7,682 nucleotides of DNA from Gammaproteobacteria bacterium. GTDB taxonomy: Bacteria; Pseudomonadota; Gammaproteobacteria; Pseudomonadales; Halieaceae. Each line of letters starts with the position of its first letter. Positions within the stretch are counted from its first letter, which is position 1. Shown here piece after piece: positions 5,708 to 7,682 of this stretch. The stretch spans positions 1 through 7,682 of the forward strand of contig JAOUDU010000116.1 of assembly GCA_029859085.1 (NCBI GenBank). The letters run 5' to 3'. A program made the position numbers and the translations under genes. The notes under the pieces are model-generated. The model ran no database searches. It saw nothing but the letters and a program-made list of their open reading frames with translations, and was not told where the DNA came from.

Positions 5708-6589
5708 ATGAGAATTCTATTGTTCCTGGCAACCAACATCGCCGTACTGGTGCTCGTCAGCATCGTGTTCAACCTGCTGGGGCTGCAGGGCATCCTGGCC
5801 GCCAATGGCGTCGACCTGAACCTCGGCGCGCTGCTGGTCATGTGCGCCGTGTTCGGCTTCGGCGGCTCGCTGATCTCGCTGTTCCTGTCCAAGTGGATGG
5901 CCAAGCGCGGCGCCGGTGTCTACGTCATCGACCAGCCCCGCAACCGCGATGAGCAGTGGCTGCTGACGACGGTCAAGGAACTGGCCGACGAGGCCGGTAT
6001 CGGCATGCCCGAGGTGGGCATCTTCCCCTCCCAGGCCGCCAACGCCTTCGCCACCGGCTGGAACCGCAACAACGCGCTGGTCGCGGTGAGCGCCGGCCTG
6101 CTGCAGCGCTTCCGGCCCGAGGAGGCCCGCGCGGTCATGGCCCATGAAATCGGCCACGTGGCCAACGGCGATATGGTCACCCTCACCCTGATCCAGGGCG
6201 TGGTGAACACTTTCGTGATGTTCCTGGCGCGCATCATCGGCCACACGGTGGACCGGGTGGTGTTCAAGACCGAGCGCGGCTACGGGTTAGGTTATTACGC
6301 GGTCACGATGGTGGCGCAACTGGTGCTGGGCATACTCGCCAGCATCATCGTCTTCTGGTTTTCCCGCTGGCGGGAATACCGGGCGGATGCGGCGGGCGCC
6401 AGCCTGACCACCAACGGGTATATGATCGCCGCGCTGCAGCGCCTGCAACAGGAACAGGGCCTGCCCCAGGACCTGCCGGGGGAGCTGACCGCCTTCGGCA
6501 TCAGCGAACAACTCAAGCAGGGCGCCGCCGCCCTGTTCCGCTCACACCCGCCGCTGGAGGACAGGATCAGGGCGCTGCAGGGGGCCTGA
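5708..6589 (+). CDS. htpX: Heat-shock membrane zinc metalloprotease HtpX
   Basis: M48-family integral inner-membrane protease that degrades misfolded or damaged membrane proteins alongside FtsH. The product is 293 aa, the same length as I recall for E. coli HtpX. Two N-terminal hydrophobic segments (about 3-25 and 38-60) are followed by a cytoplasmic region with the zinc motif HEIGH at 146-150 (in [13 protein letters not shown]). Two more hydrophobic segments follow (about 155-177 and 195-218), then the third zinc ligand Glu223 in [10 protein letters not shown]. The C-terminus ends with the family's [14 protein letters not shown] block. ATG 5708 is supported by AGGTG at 5696-5700 (7-nt spacing), with GGAGG slightly further up at 5690-5694. 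It is controlled by the sigma-32-type promoter at 5603-5630 and followed by a terminator at 6628-6658, so it is probably a single-gene unit. Confidence 0.98.
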   Translation: MRILLFLATNIAVLVLVSIVFNLLGLQGILAANGVDLNLGALLVMCAVFGFGGSLISLFLSKWMAKRGAGVYVIDQPRNRDEQWLLTTVKELADEAGIGMPEVGIFPSQAANAFATGWNRNNALVAVSAGLLQRFRPEEARAVMAHEIGHVANGDMVTLTLIQGVVNTFVMFLARIIGHTVDRVVFKTERGYGLGYYAVTMVAQLVLGILASIIVFWFSRWREYRADAAGASLTTNGYMIAALQRLQQEQGLPQDLPGELTAFGISEQLKQGAAALFRSHPPLEDRIRALQGA

Positions 6590-6627
6590 CGCTTCTACCT
6601 CCACCCGGGGGCACCCCGGTCATTGCA

Positions 6628-6658
6628 GGGCAGTTCACTGAGACTGCCCCGTCCTTTT
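6628..6658 (+). terminator. Candidate rho-independent terminator of htpX
   Basis: GGGCAGT (6628-6634) and ACTGCCC (6643-6649) make a perfect 7-bp stem with an 8-nt loop, followed by CGTCCTTTT (6650-6658 include the T-run). It lies 38 nt after the htpX stop. A second GC hairpin, CCGGGG (6605-6610) with CCCCGG (6614-6619), sits just upstream and may help pausing or protect the 3' end. Confidence 0.6.
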
Positions 6659-6877
6659 ACCCCGTTACCGGCCGGTGAGGCCGGTGCCCGGTTTTATCCC
6701 CGCAAACCCGACAGCAACCATTAGCCCCGCGCCCTGGAGGCTCTTCCGGCCGGCCTGTAATGCGCCACCGCGGCACGCTTTGCATTGCGCTGCGATGCTG
6801 GCCGGCTTTTATTGCTAAAGGTCTGCCTGAAAAAGCTGAACGTGACGGCGGCGGGCACCAGAGAACTAGCGGCCGGA
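6659..6877. other. Non-coding stretch with a nested hairpin ending in T4
   Basis: No protein gene is supported; the only long frame (- strand, 6657-6914) has Pro/Arg-rich shadow-like composition and overlaps the DUF4440 gene. GCCGGCC (6749-6755) and GGCCGGC (6800-6806) form a 7-bp outer stem. Inside it, GCATTGC (6782-6788) pairs with GCGATGC (6792-6798), counting one G-U pair, around a 3-nt loop. TTTTATT follows the outer stem at 6807-6813. It resembles a branched + strand transcript end, but htpX already has a terminator upstream, so a small RNA or mobile-element remnant is equally possible. Confidence 0.35.
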
Positions 6878-7306
6878 TTATTGGGGATTCCATGAATCTA
6901 CCCGGAGCTTCCACAGACCTCCGACCTTTATAAACACCAGTGCAAAACGGTTTTTGTGGACTGCCGATTCAGCATCGGTGATGAGAAGCTGGCCAGTGGC
7001 GAAAGCCAGATCTCCTTCGCTTCCAGCTTTTTCGGTAATTATCTCGACCTTCTTCGGGTTAGTTGCGATTACAGACTCCCAGAACGCTCGGATTGATTCC
7101 TTACCACACGTTTCACCAGCCATTGGCGCAATGACACAACCATCGTCGGTGTAATCGTTGACCAGGGAATCAACGTCACCGGCCATCAGGGCTTTCGCGA
7201 ATGCTTTGTTCGCCGCATCAAGTTCTTCGAGCGCGGAATCGGCGTTCGATACAGGTGCGAAAAGAATGCCGAGCAAAATCGTGATGATTGCCGTGAATTT
7301 AGACAT
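6878..7306 (-). CDS. Secreted DUF4440/SnoaL-like (NTF2-fold) protein
   Basis: 142-aa protein with a clear Sec signal peptide: MSK, a hydrophobic core at about 4-17 (FTAIITILLGILFA), and a likely cleavage after Ala22 (SNA/DS), so export to the periplasm is expected. The mature part matches the small cone-shaped NTF2-like fold of DUF4440/SnoaL-like proteins: LDAANKAFAKALMAGDVDSLVNDYTDDGCVIAPMAGETCGKESIRAFWE, then a strand-rich half ending FIKVGGLWKLRVDSWNPQ. No catalytic residues can be assigned; members may be enzymes, binding proteins or immunity-like factors. Cys57 and Cys67 could form a disulfide after export. GAGGA lies at 7317-7321, 10 nt before the ATG. G+C is roughly half by eye, clearly below the neighbours, and the flanks are gene-poor, which suggests horizontal acquisition. 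No partner gene is visible. Confidence 0.86.
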   Translation of the reverse strand: MSKFTAIITILLGILFAPVSNADSALEELDAANKAFAKALMAGDVDSLVNDYTDDGCVIAPMAGETCGKESIRAFWESVIATNPKKVEIITEKAGSEGDLAFATGQLLITDAESAVHKNRFALVFIKVGGLWKLRVDSWNPQ

Positions 7307-7450
7307 AATCTGTGTGTCCTCTGCTGTGAGTTAATAAAGCCGCCTAACAGCTAGAAATAGAGATTAAGTCTCTTGAAAAACGGTGTCTGGATTTTCATAG
7401 TTGCGTCCATTTCGAGCAATGAGCGGCCGGTCCCCCCTGAGCATAGCTGA

Positions 7451-7477
7451 GCCGACAGATGTCGGCAACGCGGCGTT
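7451..7477. repeat. Two adjacent perfect inverted repeats
   Basis: GCCGACA (7451-7457) and TGTCGGC (7460-7466) form a perfect 7-bp inverted repeat with only GA between. In RNA this would be a 6-bp stem with an AGAT loop. It is directly followed by AACGC-G-GCGTT (7467-7477), a perfect 5-bp inverted repeat. Back-to-back palindromes are typical of operators, recombination sites or repeat-element ends. No T-run follows on the + strand. Confidence 0.55.
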
Positions 7478-7504
7478 AGCTGCCAAGGGGTGTATCCGGG
7501 GCTG

Positions 7505-7588
7505 ATGCCTCTTCTAATCCCGAAAGGAGTCATCCAGGTCGATCTGGGCAGCCGCCCGGCTTGTCTGAAAGGTGCCAAGAGGAGGCAT
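7505..7588. repeat. Imperfect 11-bp inverted repeat enclosing small hairpins
   Basis: Bases 7505-7515 (ATGCCTCTTCT) pair with 7578-7588 (AGAGGAGGCAT), counting one G-T pair. The 62-nt interior holds CCAGG-TCGA-TCTGG (one G-T pair) and GGGC/GCCC stems close together. The overall form is a closing stem with at least two inner hairpins, which could be a structured RNA or the remains of a small palindromic mobile element. No known RNA family was recognised. Confidence 0.35.
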
Positions 7589-7596
7589 ATCGAAAA

Positions 7597-7682
7597 TCAC
7601 TTGAAGGTATACAGATCGTAGCCGACAACCCAGTTCACAAGGTCAGCTTCACCAACATTTATACACTGAATTCTATTTAGCC
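7597..7682 (-). CDS. Possible C-terminus of a gene cut by the right edge
   Basis: Reading leftward from the edge, one frame is open for 27 codons and stops at TGA (7597-7599), giving LNRIQCINVGEADLVNWV followed by VGYDLYTFK. The composition is protein-like rather than the Arg/Pro-rich look of shadow frames. Its direction matches the DUF4440 gene. A frame this short is open by chance about a quarter of the time, so the call is tentative. No family was recognised. Confidence 0.3.
   Translation of the reverse strand, partial: LNRIQCINVGEADLVNWVVGYDLYTFK

Larger units (their letters stand above)
7307..7596. other. Palindrome-rich non-coding region upstream of the DUF4440 gene
   Basis: I find no convincing gene. 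A 75-codon - strand frame (7351-7578) is Arg/Pro/Ser-rich and runs through the inverted repeats, so it is not called. The region holds a small hairpin (AGAGA-TTAAG-TCTCT, 7359-7373), a direct repeat of CTGAGC separated by ATAG (about 7437-7452), two adjacent palindromes (7451-7477), a long-loop stem (7505-7588), and a pair of attC-like core sites (7342-7348 and 7475-7481). The DUF4440 promoter must lie at its left end, but no clear hexamers were identified. Confidence 0.5.

Noticed and set aside
6657..6914. An 85-codon - strand frame downstream of htpX
   Set aside because: It is Pro/Arg/Gly-rich, runs through hairpins and the htpX terminator, overlaps the DUF4440 gene end, and has no clear ribosome site.
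7372..7400. A second sigma-32 promoter (CTTGAAA at 7372-7378, + strand)
   Set aside because: No CCCCATNT-like -10 lies at the allowed spacing, and no + strand gene follows.
7351..7578. A 75-codon - strand frame upstream of the DUF4440 gene
   Set aside because: It passes through both inverted-repeat elements, its composition is Arg/Ser/Pro-rich, and no family is recognised. Its final residues look slightly more protein-like, but not enough to call a gene.
1..7682. CRISPR arrays, tRNA or rRNA genes, and intact insertion sequences
   Set aside because: No regularly spaced repeats, no cloverleaf or rRNA-like stretch, and no transposase or integrase motif were seen on either strand.

Overview
The window reads as a chromosomal stretch from a GC-rich gammaproteobacterium. 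RimO, MsrA and HtpX each look gammaproteobacterial by recalled comparison with E. coli, and the paired vWA/J-domain genes suggest a marine lineage near Halieaceae or Pseudomonas. That placement is inference from memory, not a search. About the first 6.6 kb is ordinary, densely packed core genome. The last kilobase is visibly poorer in G+C, gene-sparse and palindrome-rich, and looks like acquired or accessory DNA.

Left part (1-2575, + strand): the 3' end of rimO (ribosomal protein S12 methylthiotransferase) is followed 7 nt later by rsmE (16S rRNA m3U1498 methyltransferase), a ribosome-modification pair that probably ends at a hairpin plus T6 at 2001-2028. Right against that terminator is a perfect FNR/ANR-type palindrome (TTGAC-N4-GTCAA), with a -10-like hexamer at exactly class II spacing, ahead of a small two-CBS-domain protein. 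A hypoxia- or redox-controlled promoter is the natural reading.

Middle (2594-5574): msrA lies convergent to the CBS gene. Across an AT-rich divergent region a + strand cluster begins: a 63-aa hypothetical protein, a cytoplasmic vWA (MIDAS) protein, and a membrane-anchored protein with a C-terminal J domain like that of Tim14/Pam18. The Shine-Dalgarno of the J-protein gene overlaps the vWA stop codon. A 94-aa hypothetical protein follows. The vWA/J-protein pair is the best candidate here for an undescribed system, possibly an Hsp70-recruiting membrane machine.

Right-centre (5575-6658): htpX (membrane zinc protease) is preceded by a convincing sigma-32 heat-shock promoter (CTTGAAA-N13-CACCATAT) and followed by a hairpin terminator. 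MsrA (repair of oxidised methionine), the J-protein (Hsp70 recruitment) and HtpX (membrane-protein turnover) share a protein-quality theme.

Right end (6659-7682): a structured non-coding stretch, then on the - strand a secreted DUF4440/SnoaL-like (NTF2-fold) protein of lower G+C, then about 290 nt of non-coding DNA with several perfect palindromes and an attC-like pair of core sites, and finally a possible 3' end of another - strand gene cut by the window edge.
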